From Hymenobacter arizonensis (GTDB lineage Bacteria > Bacteroidota > Bacteroidia > Cytophagales > Hymenobacteraceae), in contig NZ_FOXS01000001.1 of assembly GCF_900115775.1 (NCBI RefSeq), positions 434,001 to 498,000 of the forward strand: a stretch of 64,000 nt of DNA, given 5' to 3'. The notes below the pieces were generated by a model. The model ran no database searches, had not been told where the DNA came from, and saw only the letters and a program-made list of their open reading frames with translations. The position numbers were made by a program, and so were the translations under genes. Below, in pieces: positions 47,594 through 56,433 of this stretch; position 1 is the stretch's first letter, and every line of letters starts with the position of its first letter.

Positions 47594-47693
47594 CGCGGCA
47601 AGCCTTCCAATGCAGTAGGCCCGTGCTGTTGTAATTATACGGTGTCGAATGGCTCAAAATTTGCTGAAAAGAGCTTTTAGTAAGCAAAAAACC

Positions 47694-47701
47694 TATCTTT
47701 G
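47694..47701 (+). promoter_or_regulatory. Proximal promoter of the PorE-like gene, -7 element TATCTTTG
   Basis: An exact TAnnTTTG match, leaving a leader of about 200 bases before ATG 47908. No clear TTG at -33. The 434-base gap 47474-47907 holds no other gene. Confidence 0.45.
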
Positions 47702-47907
47702 CCCGTCAATGCGCTGCCATTGACTTTCTATAAGACAAGGTGCCAACCTCTTTCACACGGTTACCTTCTATATAAACAGGGATTAAAGCCTAACCCTACT
47801 GCAGTTTTTCAGTATAAGCCCAAAAAAATAGCCCGTAGCCCTACCGCACCGCGGCGCGTTTCTCTTCAAAACCCTTCAGCATTTCTTTTTTTCAAACTTC
47901 TCCTCCA

Positions 47908-50166
47908 ATGGACAACTTATCCAGAAGGTTACTGCAAGCGTCGTGCGCCGTTGCCCTCACCGCCGCTATTGCCACTCCGGCCCAGGCGCAAAGCACGCGT
48001 AAGGACCTCAAGACCGGCAACAAGTTCTTCGAGCAGGAAAACTACCGCGCCGCGCTTCCTTATTACGAGAAGGTGCTTGCCAAAGACCCGAACAACGCCA
48101 AAGCACTGTTCAACGCCGGTATTTCCTACATGTCGTTCGACAAGGAAAAGGCCAGCGACTACATCTACAAGGCGCAAAAACTGAAGCCCAAGGTTTCGAA
48201 GGACGTGGAGTACTGGCTGGGCCGGGTCGACCACCTCAATTACAACTTTGATGAGGCCGTAGCCCACTTCCAGGCGTACAACACCACGCTGAAAAAGAAC
48301 GACCAGCGCAAAGAGGAACTGGCTCAGCTGATTCGTCACAGCCAGAACGCCAAGGTGCAGTTCAACTCGCCGAAGGACATCTTCGTGAAGAACCTTGGGC
48401 CTACCATCAACACGCCGTTTTCGGAGCACAGCCCCGTAATCTCGTCAGATGACAAGACTCTCATCTTTACCTCGCGCGGTGAAAAAGTAACCGGCGCAAC
48501 GGGCCAGGTGAGCGACAAGAAAAACAAAAGCATTGCGGCTGATGGCGAGTACTACGAAGACATCTTCGAAGCCAAGCGCATTGACGACGAGAACTGGGAG
48601 CAGCCCCGCTCGCTGAGCGCTGCGCTCAACGGCCGTGGCCACGATGCTTCGACTCAGCTGTTCGACAACGACACCAAGCTGCTGATGTATCGCAACGATA
48701 ACAACGGCGACATATTTGTAGCAGAAAGAGGCCCCAATGGTGACTGGACAGCTCCTAAGCCTCTGGGCAGCAACATCAACTCGAAGTCGTACGAAGGCGA
48801 CGCCTACATCACGCAGGACGGTCTGACGCTTTACTTCTCGACCGGCCGCTACTCGGAAGACGGAACCCTCGACCTCTACGTGTCGACCCGTCCTTCCATC
48901 ACGGCTGACTTTGGCCCGGCCAAGTCTTTGGGTGGTGCCATCAACACCAAGTACGACGACGACAGCCCGTACCTGAGCCAGGACGGCAAGACGCTGTACT
49001 TCTCGTCGCGCGGCCACAACACCATGGGCGGCTACGACATTTTCAAGTCGGAGTACAACCCTGAGACCCGTCGTTGGGGGCAAGCCGAAAACCTCGGCTA
49101 TCCCATCAACACGCCTGATGATGACTCTTACTACCGCTTGAGCCCCGATGGCTCGTACGCTTACTTGAGCTCTTACCGCATCGGTGGCTACGGTGAAAAG
49201 GACATCTACACCATCAACTACATCAAGAACGCTACCATCAAGGGCAAGGTGTTCTCGTCGCGCGACAGCACCACAGTTATCCCCGGCGTTGAGTTGGTGT
49301 TCAGCGGTGCCCAAGCCGACAAAACGGCTCTGAGCTTCCGCGACGTAACCAAATTTGATGGTGCTTACCAAGTGGCCGTGCTTTCGGGCCGTACCTACCA
49401 GGTGGCCGTAAGCAAAGATGGTCAGAACATCGAAACTCAGGAGTTTGCCGTGCCCGTGTCGACGAATGACTCGACGACCATCACGAAAAACTTCTACGTG
49501 AACTACATCGATACGACGGCCAGAAATGCCTTCGCCAATATCTATTTCGACACCGATAAGTACCGTTTGCGTCCGGAGTCGATTAAGGAGCTGAACAACA
49601 TCAGCAACGTCCTGAAGGCTAACCCCGGCATCAACATGTCGATTGAAGGCCACTGCGACTCGCGCAACACCGACGAGTACAACATGGTATTGGGCCAGAA
49701 CCGCGCCGAGGCAGCCTATAACTACCTCAAGAAGCAGGGCATTGCCGAGACGCGCATGACGACGGTGAGCTACGGCGAGCGTCGTCCGGCTGCGCCGAAT
49801 GATTCGCCTGAGAACATGCAGCTCAACCGCCGCGACGAGTTTAGAATTGTGCTGAAGGAAGGTGAAACCATGCCTACCCTGAATCCTGCTGCCACGAGCA
49901 CTACCGGCACCGGCGTTGGTGCTGGCACCCGCTCGGGCGCTGGCGCCTCCCGCACTGCCGCTCCGCTGACCCCCGGCAAGAGCAAAGTGAAACTGGCCGA
50001 CGGCACCAAGGTGAAAACCAAAGTGGATGAGGATTCGGACAAAGTAAAAGTTAAAACCAAGAGCCCCGAAGGCGATACCAAAACCAAAACCAAGAATGGT
50101 GAATTGGATGGCAAAGCCAAGGATGCCGATGGCAACAAAACCAAAATCAAGACCAAAGTCGACTAG
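47908..50166 (+). CDS. OmpA-family protein with TPR, PD40 propeller and peptidoglycan-binding domain (PorE-like)
   Basis: A 752-residue exported protein. The signal peptide ends near ATPAQAQ. TPR repeats span about 30-140 (GNKFFEQENYRAALPYYEKV). PD40 beta-propeller repeats span about 170-440 (GDAYITQDGLTLYFSTGRYS, DDSPYLSQDGKTLYFSSRGH). A carboxypeptidase-regulatory-like domain (IKGKVFSSRDSTTVIPGVEL) follows, then an OmpA domain with the binding residues in IEGHCDSRNTDEYN and GQNRAEAAYNYL. This is the order described for PorE of the type IX secretion system, though PorE is a lipoprotein and no lipobox is seen here. The last 60 residues are a Lys/Thr/Asp-rich low-complexity tail. porT lies nearby. 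Confidence 0.85.
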   Translation: MDNLSRRLLQASCAVALTAAIATPAQAQSTRKDLKTGNKFFEQENYRAALPYYEKVLAKDPNNAKALFNAGISYMSFDKEKASDYIYKAQKLKPKVSKDVEYWLGRVDHLNYNFDEAVAHFQAYNTTLKKNDQRKEELAQLIRHSQNAKVQFNSPKDIFVKNLGPTINTPFSEHSPVISSDDKTLIFTSRGEKVTGATGQVSDKKNKSIAADGEYYEDIFEAKRIDDENWEQPRSLSAALNGRGHDASTQLFDNDTKLLMYRNDNNGDIFVAERGPNGDWTAPKPLGSNINSKSYEGDAYITQDGLTLYFSTGRYSEDGTLDLYVSTRPSITADFGPAKSLGGAINTKYDDDSPYLSQDGKTLYFSSRGHNTMGGYDIFKSEYNPETRRWGQAENLGYPINTPDDDSYYRLSPDGSYAYLSSYRIGGYGEKDIYTINYIKNATIKGKVFSSRDSTTVIPGVELVFSGAQADKTALSFRDVTKFDGAYQVAVLSGRTYQVAVSKDGQNIETQEFAVPVSTNDSTTITKNFYVNYIDTTARNAFANIYFDTDKYRLRPESIKELNNISNVLKANPGINMSIEGHCDSRNTDEYNMVLGQNRAEAAYNYLKKQGIAETRMTTVSYGERRPAAPNDSPENMQLNRRDEFRIVLKEGETMPTLNPAATSTTGTGVGAGTRSGAGASRTAAPLTPGKSKVKLADGTKVKTKVDEDSDKVKVKTKSPEGDTKTKTKNGELDGKAKDADGNKTKIKTKVD

Positions 50167-50188
50167 TCGCGTTGGCCTTTAACAAGGG

Positions 50189-50224
50189 AAGCGGGCCGGG
50201 CAAATTGTCCGGCCCGCTTTTTTT
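50189..50224 (+). terminator. Intrinsic terminator of the PorE-like gene
   Basis: A GC-rich stem (GCGGGCCGG at 50191-50199 with CCGGCCCGC at 50209-50217), then a run of seven T, 25 bases after the stop. Confidence 0.85.
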
Positions 50225-50341
50225 ATGAGCTTTGCCGGAGCAGTTGGGCGCATTTATGGCCGGTTCTGCTAACAATACCCCCCAATTGGGCGTTGGGGGA
50301 GAACAATTTTCTCGCTTCATTTCCGTTCTTTGCGCCCGCTC

Positions 50342-51070
50342 ATGGCTGTAGTACCTTACAAAGACAATTCCGCCGATAAGAAATCGCAGGTTGCCCAGAT
50401 GTTTAACTCCATCGCGGGCAAGTACGATTTCCTCAACCACTTCCTCAGCGCGGGCACCGACATCTATTGGCGGCGCAAAGCCGTGGACGAGCTGAAAGCC
50501 CTGCGTCCGGCGCGCATCTTGGACATTGCCACCGGCACTGCCGACTTTGCCATTGAGACCTTGCGCACGGCTGCGGCCGATGCTCACGTGACGGGCGTGG
50601 ACATTTCGGAAGGCATGCTGGAAGTGGGGCGGCGTAAACTGGCCGCCAAAGGCTTGGGCCACCGCATCCAGCTGGAGCTGGGCGACTCGGAGAACCTGCC
50701 TTTTACCGACGGGGAGTTTGACGCCGTAACGGCCTCCTTTGGCGTGCGCAATTTTGCGCACTTGGAAGCTGGCTTGGCCGAGATGCTGCGCGTGCTGCGG
50801 CCGGGCGGCAAGCTCGTTATCCTTGAATTCAGCAAGCCCACGGCGTTTCCGCTCAAGCAAGCTTATAATTTTTACTTCCGACGGGTGCTGCCCGTCTTTG
50901 GCAAATTGATTTCCAAAGACCAATCGGCTTATACCTATCTGCCTGCCTCCGTGCAGGCTTTTCCCGACGGCACCGACTTCCTGGCAATTCTGACCAAAGT
51001 CGGTTTTAAAGAACCTGCATGGCAACCACTCACATTCGGCATCAGCTCCATTTACACGGCGCACAAATAA
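50342..51070 (+). CDS. ubiE: Demethylmenaquinone methyltransferase
   Basis: A 242-residue SAM-dependent methyltransferase for the last step of menaquinone synthesis. VAQMFNSIAGKYDFLNHFLS is the family N-terminus, ILDIATGTADFAIETL is motif I, SFGVRNFAHLEAGLAEMLRV is the UbiE signature and YTYLPASVQAFP is near the end. In Bacteroidota menaquinone is the usual quinone, so MenG activity is inferred. The start MAVVPYKDN was preferred to a start 12 bases upstream. The next gene, porT, begins inside its last 52 bases. Confidence 0.93.
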   Translation: MAVVPYKDNSADKKSQVAQMFNSIAGKYDFLNHFLSAGTDIYWRRKAVDELKALRPARILDIATGTADFAIETLRTAAADAHVTGVDISEGMLEVGRRKLAAKGLGHRIQLELGDSENLPFTDGEFDAVTASFGVRNFAHLEAGLAEMLRVLRPGGKLVILEFSKPTAFPLKQAYNFYFRRVLPVFGKLISKDQSAYTYLPASVQAFPDGTDFLAILTKVGFKEPAWQPLTFGISSIYTAHK

Positions 51071-51825
51071 AGCGCTTTGCCCTGCTGGGCCTGTTAGGGC
51101 TGCTGGTGCCCACAGCTGCTATGGCGCAGCGCAAAGCCAGCGCCAAGGCCACCCGCGGCAAGGGAGGTACGGTGAAGTCCATTACGGTGAAAAACCTGCC
51201 GGCCTATGATGAGCGGTGGTTTCATCCGGGCATGTACATCGGCTTCACGGGTTCGCGGTTTATTATTGAGCAGTCGCAGACTTACATTAATAACCAAAAC
51301 ATCACCGCCACCTCGGTGGTCAGCCCAAGCTTGGGAGTGGGGTTCATTGGCGATGCCCGGTTGGGCAATCCAGAGTCGCCTTTCATTCTGCGCTTTGCGC
51401 CGGGGGTTACGTTCCTGACTCGCCGCGTTGAGTTTCGGCCGCGGGGCTATGCCAATCCGGATTCTATTGTGACGCAGGAGGTGACTTCTACCGTCATTCA
51501 GTTTCCGTTGCTGCTTAAATACCAGTCGGACCGCCGCCGCAACAGCCGGGTATACATGATTGCCGGTCTCAGCCCCACCCTAACGGCCAGCAACCGCCGC
51601 AGCGACCCGTTGCGCAACCAACTGCGCGCGCTCAACAACGACCTGACGTTGGAGTACGGCGTAGGGCTTGACTTATTCTACCCGCTCTTTAAGCTGGCGC
51701 CGGAGCTGCGTTTTTCGCACGGCCTGCGAAACCTGCTGGTGGCTGGCGATAAGGACGTGTTCAGCCGCAGTCTGCAGAGCATGAGTACTAACTCGGTGAC
51801 GCTGTATATAAATATTCAAAACTAG
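51019..51825 (+). CDS. porT: PorT-like outer-membrane beta-barrel protein of the type IX secretion system
   Basis: A 268-residue protein. After about 15 residues, a signal peptide (IKRFALLGLLGLLVPTAAMAQ) leads into a small barrel: RWFHPGMYIGFTGSRFIIEQ, SPSLGVGFIGDARLGNPESP, VIQFPLLLKYQSDRRRNSRV and YGVGLDLFYPLFKLAPELRF. PorT is needed for type IX secretion in Porphyromonas and gliding relatives, and ubiE-porT adjacency is common in Bacteroidota. The only ATG is at 51019, inside ubiE, giving a 52-base overlap. Other Por genes are not present, apart from the PorE-like gene before ubiE. Confidence 0.8.
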   Translation: MATTHIRHQLHLHGAQIKRFALLGLLGLLVPTAAMAQRKASAKATRGKGGTVKSITVKNLPAYDERWFHPGMYIGFTGSRFIIEQSQTYINNQNITATSVVSPSLGVGFIGDARLGNPESPFILRFAPGVTFLTRRVEFRPRGYANPDSIVTQEVTSTVIQFPLLLKYQSDRRRNSRVYMIAGLSPTLTASNRRSDPLRNQLRALNNDLTLEYGVGLDLFYPLFKLAPELRFSHGLRNLLVAGDKDVFSRSLQSMSTNSVTLYINIQN

Positions 51826-51904
51826 TTTTTGGGTGCTCGGTGTCTCCCGCTTACCAGTTGTGGGTAGCGCACAACGAGCCCCCAAAAACCTACATTCCAT
51901 ACCC

Positions 51905-52651
51905 ATGCGGACTGCATTTATAACCGGCGCTTCGTCGGGTATTGGCCGCGCCTCGGCCGTAGCCCTGGCCGGAGCCGGCTTTCAACTGGTGGTGACCGGG
52001 CGGCGCCGCGAGCGGCTGGAAGCGCTGGCAGCCGAGTTGGCGCCGGTGCCGGTTCACACCCTGGTATTTGATGTGGGAGACCGTACGGCGGTGCAGGCAG
52101 CTATTGCCACCCTCCCAGCTGAATTGCAGGCCCCCGATGTGCTCATAAACAACGCGGGTGGTGCGCATGGGCTCGCACCCATTCAGACTGGCGACCCAAC
52201 CGACTGGGACCAAATGCTGGATGCTAACGTGCGGGGCTTGCTGAACGTAACGCACGCGCTGCTGCCTGGCATGACGGCCCGGCAGACAGGCTTTATTCTG
52301 AACGTGGGCTCAATTGCGGGGCACGAAGCTTACGCCAATGGCAATGTGTATTGCGCCAGCAAAGCCGCAGTAGCCATGCTCACTAAAACCATGCGGCTGG
52401 ACCTGTTGCCAACCGGCGTGCGCGTAGCCGAAATAAACCCAGGAGCCGTGGAAACGGAGTTTTCGCGCGTGCGCTTCAAGGGCGACGAAGCCCGAGCCGC
52501 TAAGGTGTACGAAGGCTTTCAGCCCTTGCTGCCGGAGGACATCGCCGAAATTATCGTGTTTATGGTGACCCGACCGCCGCACGTGACCATTGCCGAAGTG
52601 CTGGTGCTGGCCGGCGCGCAAGGCGCGGCCACTACCATTGTGCGGAAGTAG
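51905..52651 (+). CDS. Short-chain dehydrogenase/reductase
   Basis: A 248-residue classical SDR. The cofactor site is FITGASSGIGRASAVAL, with NNAGG, and the catalytic Ser and YxxxK are in ILNVGSIAGHEAYANGNVYC followed by ASKAA. VVTGRRRERLEA after strand 2 suggests NADP preference. Closest in feel to the YdfG group (3-hydroxy acid / serine dehydrogenases), but the substrate is unproven. The start MRTAFITGASSG was chosen over a frame extension of 24 residues. It follows porT by 79 bases. Confidence 0.88.
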   Translation: MRTAFITGASSGIGRASAVALAGAGFQLVVTGRRRERLEALAAELAPVPVHTLVFDVGDRTAVQAAIATLPAELQAPDVLINNAGGAHGLAPIQTGDPTDWDQMLDANVRGLLNVTHALLPGMTARQTGFILNVGSIAGHEAYANGNVYCASKAAVAMLTKTMRLDLLPTGVRVAEINPGAVETEFSRVRFKGDEARAAKVYEGFQPLLPEDIAEIIVFMVTRPPHVTIAEVLVLAGAQGAATTIVRK

Positions 52652-52690
52652 CGAATACCATTCCGACTGGGTAGGGCTGCAAAACTGAAA

Positions 52691-53350
52691 TTACGGGCGG
52701 GTGAGGCCGGCGAGTTCTTCTAGTACGCGGCGGTCGAGTTGGTGCTTTCCGGCGAAGGTGAGTAGCCGGGGAGTGGCCCCCAGGGCCTCAAGCTGCGCTT
52801 GCTGCTGCGCTATTTTCTCCGCGGAAACGTATTCGTCGTCGGTGCCGACCACCAGGGTCAGGGGGAGCTGGTGCAGCAGGGGAGCGGCGATGGCTCGCGC
52901 CAAGTCTTCGGGAAAGCCCCCGGCCCAGAGTACGAGGTGTGCCGGCCGGAAGGCAGCCTGGTCAAGCCAGCGGCTTACGGTAGCGGTGCCCTGCGAGAAT
53001 CCCAACACGGTGACCTGAACATCGGCAGAGCAGGCGGCCAGCACCTGGCCAGCCAACTGGTTGAGGAAGCCAATGTGGTCTTCAATTTCATGCAGGCGGT
53101 CGTCGCGGGTCATCCAACTGGCTCCGACGCGGCCGCCGTTGCCGCTGAGGTAGAAACGCGACAGGCCTTCCGGGGCAACGACTACGGTGTGGGGGTCGGC
53201 TTCGGTTAAGAAAGCGAAATGCCTAATGAAATAGGCCGCCAACTGCCCATAGCCGTGGCATACAAACCAAACGCGGGTGGTGCTTTCCGACAGTTCGCCC
53301 AGCTGATAGTAGCGAGCGGTGCGGGTTACGGCCAGGTGATGCTCGGTCAT
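52691..53350 (-). CDS. Alpha/beta hydrolase, phospholipase/carboxylesterase type
   Basis: A 219-residue serine hydrolase. The nucleophile elbow is VTVLGFSQGTATVSRW (GFSQG), the Asp is in TLVVGTDDEYVSAEKI and the His in LTFAGKHQLDRRVL. WFVCHGYGQLAAYFIRHF gives the oxyanion-hole HGYG, and VVVAPEGLSRFYLSG follows. It resembles the YpfH-like serine esterases. Substrate unknown. It is convergent with the SDR gene. Confidence 0.82.
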   Translation of the reverse strand: MTEHHLAVTRTARYYQLGELSESTTRVWFVCHGYGQLAAYFIRHFAFLTEADPHTVVVAPEGLSRFYLSGNGGRVGASWMTRDDRLHEIEDHIGFLNQLAGQVLAACSADVQVTVLGFSQGTATVSRWLDQAAFRPAHLVLWAGGFPEDLARAIAAPLLHQLPLTLVVGTDDEYVSAEKIAQQQAQLEALGATPRLLTFAGKHQLDRRVLEELAGLTRP

Positions 53351-53427
53351 GCTATTACTGAGACGAGGTGGCTGCTGCCTTAAACTAGGATTTCCGGCAG
53401 CCTATACCTGATGGAGACGAGGCTACT

Positions 53428-53925
53428 TTAGCTAGCCGGTAAGTCGTCGGGTGAGAAGTTGAAGGGCATCAGCGCGGCCAGGGAGCTAAACCGCAAAATG
53501 GTGCCGGCGCGGCTGGGGAGCAGCAGCGGGATGACCTGGCCTTGGCGCACTTCATACTCTAGCATTACCTGCCGGCAAGCTCCGCAGGGGAAGGCAGGGC
53601 CAAAGTCGCCGTCGCTGGGCCGGGCGGCCACCGCCATGGCAACGATGGGAGCATGGTGGGGTTGGTTGGCGGCCAGGCCAAACAGCGCCGTGCGCTCGGC
53701 GCAGAGACCGGAAGGGTAGGCGGCGTTCTCTTGATTGGTGCCCCGGAAAATGGTGCCATCGGCCAGAAGTAACGCTGCGCCTACGTGGAAACCGGAGTAG
53801 GGAGCATAGGCATGAGCGGTAGCGTCCCGGGCGGCTTGCCACGTGGCCTGCTCGGCGGCGCTGAGGTCGGTGGCAGAGTCCAGTTCTTCGTAGGCAATGA
53901 GCTGCTGGCGGGGAATGCGGGCCAT
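53428..53925 (-). CDS. cdd: Cytidine deaminase
   Basis: A 165-residue zinc enzyme converting cytidine and deoxycytidine to the uridine forms. The catalytic Glu and first zinc ligand are in NQENAAYPSGLCAERTALF (CAE) and the other two ligands in PCGACRQVMLEY (PCxxC), the tetrameric type. HAYAPYSGFHVGAALL is the substrate loop. The start MARIPRQQLIAYEEL was preferred; the frame extends 24 residues up to 53997 but these overlap the divergent gene's upstream region. Confidence 0.92.
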   Translation of the reverse strand: MARIPRQQLIAYEELDSATDLSAAEQATWQAARDATAHAYAPYSGFHVGAALLLADGTIFRGTNQENAAYPSGLCAERTALFGLAANQPHHAPIVAMAVAARPSDGDFGPAFPCGACRQVMLEYEVRQGQVIPLLLPSRAGTILRFSSLAALMPFNFSPDDLPAS

Positions 53926-54061
53926 GTAGTGCGGGTAAGGGGGCGGCGAAGATAAGACGTGGTGCGGAATGAGGCCGGAATAATTCAAATTGGACATTAG
54001 CCGCTGCCCTCATCCAGCGCGGTCTGCTGCATTAGCTTCGGCCAGGGCAGCCCAAGCGCCC

Positions 54062-54069
54062 TACTTTTG
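54062..54069 (+). promoter_or_regulatory. Promoter -7 element TACTTTTG giving a probably leaderless mRNA
   Basis: An exact TAnnTTTG match ends four bases before ATG 54074. A TTC at 54037-54039 could serve as a weak -33 element. Confidence 0.5.
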
Positions 54070-54073
54070 CGGC

Positions 54074-55426
54074 ATGACTACCCGCTTGTTATTGCTGGGC
54101 GCGGGGCGCTCGGCTTCGTCTCTGATTCAATATCTGTTGGGCCACGCGCCCACCGAAAAGTGGTTTTTGACCGTGGCCGATGCCAACCCCGCCCACTTAG
54201 TGCCGGTGCTGGCCGCGCACTCGGAGTACGCCCGCGCGGTGCCCTTCGACCTGGAAAATGCTACCCTGCTGGAAGAGTTGGTGACGCAGGCCGATGTGGT
54301 GATTTCGATGCTGCCGGCCTTGCTGCACCCGGTGGTGGCCCGCGTGTGCGTGCGGCACGGGCGGCATTTGGCCACGGCCAGCTACGTGAGCCCCGAGATT
54401 GCGGCGCTGCACGACGAGGCCGTGGCCGCCGGCGTGACGCTGCTCATGGAGTGCGGCCTCGACCCGGGGCTGGACCATATGTCGGCCATGCGGGCCATTG
54501 AGCACATCCGGCGCCGGGGCGGGCGCATCACGTCGTTTAAGTCATATTGCGGCGGGTTGCTGGCTCCGGCCGCCGAGGGCGACAACCCCTGGAGATACAA
54601 GTTTACCTGGAACCCGCGCAACGTGGTGTTGGCTGGCCAAAGCACGGCCAAGTACTTGGAAAACGGCCATCCGCGTTTTATTCCTTACCAGCAATTGTTT
54701 GCCCGCACCGAAACGCTGGCCTTGCCGGGCTATGGAGAGTTTGAGGGCTATGCCAACCGGGACTCGCTCAGCTACCGGGCCCCTTATGGCTTGGATGACA
54801 TTCCAACCATCTTGCGCGGCACCTTGCGGCGGCCGGGCTATTGTGCTGCCTGGCACGCCCTCGTGCGTCTGGGCCTCACCGATGACTCGGTGAACCTAGG
54901 CAACTCCGAATCCATGACGTGGGCAGAGCTGGTGGGAGCTTACTTGCCCCTTGCGCGCGTCCCCAACCTTGACCTGTCGGTGCGTTTCGCCACCTACCTG
55001 GGCCTAGAACCAACGGGCGAAGAAATGGGCCGCCTCAACTGGCTGGGTTTGTTTTCGGCCCGGCCCGTGGGCCACGCCAACGCTACGCCTGCTCAACTGC
55101 TCGAGCGTTTGCTCAGCGAGAAGTGGCAGCTTCAGCCCTACGACCACGACTTGATTGTGATGCAGCATTTGTTCGAGTACGAGCTGAACGGGGCTGTGCA
55201 TCGGCTGACGTCTTCGCTGGCGGTGGAGGGCGAGGATGCCACGCATACCGGCATGGCCAAAACCGTGGGCTTGCCGTTGGGCATGGCCGTGAGGCGCCTG
55301 GTGCGGGGCGAGGGCCGCAAACCCGGGGTGCTGCTGCCTATTGGGGCCGACCTCTACGAACCCATTCTTGATGAGCTGGCGGCTGACTACGGCATTGTTT
55401 TCAGCGAGGAAGAAACCGGAGCCTAA
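54074..55426 (+). CDS. Saccharopine dehydrogenase-like oxidoreductase
   Basis: A 450-residue NAD(P)-dependent enzyme. The Rossmann motif RLLLLGAGRSASSLIQYLL begins the protein; ADVVISMLPALLHPVVARVC and LLMECGLDPGLDHMSAM are the LYS9-type signatures, and the substrate domain has SFKSYCGGLLAPAAEGDNPW and YKFTWNPRNVVLAGQSTAKY. In lysine metabolism this enzyme splits or forms saccharopine; partner enzymes are not seen, so the exact reaction is inferred. The start MTTRLLLLGAG sits just after a -7 promoter element, divergent from cdd. Confidence 0.88.
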   Translation: MTTRLLLLGAGRSASSLIQYLLGHAPTEKWFLTVADANPAHLVPVLAAHSEYARAVPFDLENATLLEELVTQADVVISMLPALLHPVVARVCVRHGRHLATASYVSPEIAALHDEAVAAGVTLLMECGLDPGLDHMSAMRAIEHIRRRGGRITSFKSYCGGLLAPAAEGDNPWRYKFTWNPRNVVLAGQSTAKYLENGHPRFIPYQQLFARTETLALPGYGEFEGYANRDSLSYRAPYGLDDIPTILRGTLRRPGYCAAWHALVRLGLTDDSVNLGNSESMTWAELVGAYLPLARVPNLDLSVRFATYLGLEPTGEEMGRLNWLGLFSARPVGHANATPAQLLERLLSEKWQLQPYDHDLIVMQHLFEYELNGAVHRLTSSLAVEGEDATHTGMAKTVGLPLGMAVRRLVRGEGRKPGVLLPIGADLYEPILDELAADYGIVFSEEETGA

Positions 55427-55468
55427 TAAAGCAGGCAATAGCAATTCAGGTTGGTGCGTTGAGGTAGT

Positions 55469-56422
55469 ATGACACAAGCGCTATTCGCCTATTTGCTGAT
55501 GCGCCGGCGGCTGGCTGGTCGGCTCCTGCTCGAAATTGGGTGGGTGCGGCTGGCACTGCTGGTACCCATGCTGCTGGCAGTTGTGGGGCGGGCGGTGGTG
55601 CTGGCGGCAAGCAGCCCAGGGTGGCAATGGGCGGTGCCCGTAAGCGTGGCGCTGCTGGTGGCTTCAGCACATAGGCAACGGAGCGACTTGCGGTTTCTGG
55701 CAATCAGCGCCCCGGCCTACCGGTGGTGGTTGGCGGTTGAATACCTGTTGTGGGTAGTTCCGGTGGCGGTGGTGCTGGCATTGTTCCAGCACTGGGCAGC
55801 GGCCGGGCTCACGCTGCTGCTGGCCCCTGGGGCAGCGGCGTTGCCGCCGGTACGCGAGGCGCTGGGCACACGGCATAAAAGTCAAAGTTGGTTTCGGAGC
55901 GAAGCATTTGAGTGGGTGAGTGGCATGCGTACGGGTGGCTGGGCATGGCCGGTGCTACTGGCCGGTGCCGGGTGGCAGCACGCCTCGCCGCTGGGGCCGG
56001 TGCTGGCCTTGGCCGGGTGGCTTTTGGTGGTAGTGGCTTGCTACGGGACGCCAGAGCCGGTTACCATGGTGGCGCTGGGGGCGCGCTCGGCGCGGCAGTT
56101 TCTGGGGCGGCGGTTGATATTGGGGCTAGGGTATGCCGCGCTTACGGCCGCTCCTTTTTGGTGGCTGTTGGCGGTGGGCCCAGCCGGCATAGGGGGGGCC
56201 GTGGCAGTGGCAGTGGCTTGGCTCGGGCTGGTGGGACTAATTATTCTGACGAAGTACGCTTTCTATCCTAACGCCACGCATATTCGCACTACCCAGGCGC
56301 TGGTGGTGGGGGTGGCTTTGGCGCTGCCCGGCAACCCGGTGTACCCGGTACTGCTGCTGGTAGCTACCGGAGGCCTGATTTGGCAGAGTCAGCGCCGCCT
56401 GCGAACCGTGTTGGGCCATTAA
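55469..56422 (+). CDS. Multi-pass membrane protein paired with an ABC ATPase
   Basis: A 317-residue hydrophobic protein with about eight membrane spans, among them LALLVPMLLAVVGRAVVLAA, VEYLLWVVPVAVVLALFQ and GLVGLIILTKYAF. No domain family is recognised with certainty. The gene for an ATP-binding protein starts 11 bases after its stop, so it is probably the permease half of an ABC-2-like exporter. The substrate is unknown. The DNA is very rich in G, T and GGC codons, but this follows from the many Leu, Ala, Val and Gly residues. Confidence 0.7.
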   Translation: MTQALFAYLLMRRRLAGRLLLEIGWVRLALLVPMLLAVVGRAVVLAASSPGWQWAVPVSVALLVASAHRQRSDLRFLAISAPAYRWWLAVEYLLWVVPVAVVLALFQHWAAAGLTLLLAPGAAALPPVREALGTRHKSQSWFRSEAFEWVSGMRTGGWAWPVLLAGAGWQHASPLGPVLALAGWLLVVVACYGTPEPVTMVALGARSARQFLGRRLILGLGYAALTAAPFWWLLAVGPAGIGGAVAVAVAWLGLVGLIILTKYAFYPNATHIRTTQALVVGVALALPGNPVYPVLLLVATGGLIWQSQRRLRTVLGH

Positions 56423-56433
56423 CAAATTTGCTG

